Shown here: positions 63,858-64,000 of the stretch, piece by piece
Layout of the letters: each line of letters opens with the position of its first letter
Position numbering within the stretch: the first letter of the stretch is position 1
From: Massilia sp. IC2-278
GTDB taxonomy: Bacteria; Pseudomonadota; Gammaproteobacteria; Burkholderiales; Burkholderiaceae_D
Direction of reading: 5' to 3'
Length of the DNA stretch: 64,000 bases
Assembly: GCF_020708045.1 (NCBI RefSeq)
Contig: NZ_JAJFES010000012.1
Span: 62,001-126,000, forward strand
Translations under genes and position numbers: made by a program
The notes under the pieces: generated by a model
Seen by the model: only the letters and a program-made list of their open reading frames with translations
Told to the model about the DNA's origin: nothing
Database searches by the model: none

Positions 63858-64000
63858 TTACGCAGCCAGCAGCTGGCGCAGCACGAACGGCAGGATGCCG
63901 CCATGCTTGTAGTAGTCGACTTCGATCGGGGTGTCGATACGCAGCAGCACTTGCACTTCCTGCGATTCGCCGTTTTCGCGGTGGATCACCAGGGTCGCCT
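63858..64000 (-). CDS. acnA: Aconitate hydratase, 3' end (partial)
   Basis: Only the last 47 or so codons lie in the window. They read [10 protein letters not shown] then [20 protein letters not shown] and [10 protein letters not shown], ending in AA, the C-terminus of AcnA-type aconitase, which isomerises citrate to isocitrate in the tricarboxylic acid cycle. No iron-sulfur cysteine is inside the visible part. The gene continues beyond the window end. Confidence 0.85.
   Translation of the reverse strand, partial: ATLVIHRENGESQEVQVLLRIDTPIEVDYYKHGGILPFVLRQLLAA

Overview
This GC-rich window is a chromosomal segment of a betaproteobacterium of the Burkholderiales, most likely Oxalobacteraceae (Massilia or a close relative). 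The assignment is an inference from gene content and order: leuC-entericidin-leuD-leuB-asd-fimV-truA-trpF-trpB-trpA-accD-folC-dedD-cvpA-purF, rpsF-priB-rpsR-rplI-dnaB, a DUF2863 gene and a PEP-CTERM protein. No phylogenetic test was possible.

Layout. 0.4-3.2 kb: cheZ and cheA, one base overlapping, closed by a strong terminator. 3.3-15.2 kb: leucine synthesis with a small entericidin-type lipoprotein between leuC and leuD, then asd, the polar-hub/pilus-assembly gene fimV, truA and the trpF-trpB-trpA end of tryptophan synthesis. 15.4-23.1 kb: a small membrane protein, accD, folC, a SPOR-domain protein, cvpA, purF, a Cys/Met-metabolism PLP enzyme and a secreted Sel1-repeat protein. 23.4-29.1 kb: lexA with its own SOS box, the S6-PriB-S18-L9 operon, dnaB, and a DUF47/Pit phosphate-transport pair. 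29.3-37.6 kb: a PIN-PhoH ATPase, a Bcp peroxiredoxin, an Mth938-like protein, an AlaA-type aminotransferase, hom, and a transporter-acyltransferase fusion for lysophospholipids. 37.7-40.0 kb: a tRNA-Pro followed by a visibly AT-richer accessory stretch of three unknown genes separated by copies of an imperfect palindrome. 40.0-43.9 kb: an AraC regulator divergent from a fosmidomycin-resistance-type efflux pump, then a secreted SGNH hydrolase. 44.0-48.0 kb: a minus-strand surface-glycan cluster (GT2, GT4, a 22-codon ORF, a HAD-IIIA phosphatase lacking its nucleophile, GT9) carrying the relic of an ABC exporter at its head. 48.2-49.8 kb: two divergent hydrophilic stress-type proteins. 50.0-53.3 kb: an unknown gene and a tight M14 carboxypeptidase-CYTH-serine hydrolase operon. 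53.4-60.8 kb: DUF2863, a Fur-box-controlled catecholate-siderophore receptor with PiuC, and a second TonB-dependent receptor. 61.0-64.0 kb: GNAT, a proline-iminopeptidase-like hydrolase, a PEP-CTERM protein and the 3' end of aconitase.

Most genes are core metabolism and genome maintenance. The less ordinary signals are the intergenic palindrome family shared by gaps at about 6.8, 8.1, 14.3, 23.1-23.3 and 29.1-29.3 kb; the palindrome-separated cassette-like genes after tRNA-Pro; the glycan cluster with a phosphatase lacking its nucleophile, a micro-ORF and an ABC relic; a self-complementary block at 58.2 kb; and an operator-like inverted repeat over a receptor promoter at 60.9 kb. I saw no CRISPR array, transposase, phage gene, rRNA or replication origin. 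All functional statements rest on reading motifs by eye; no database search was run.
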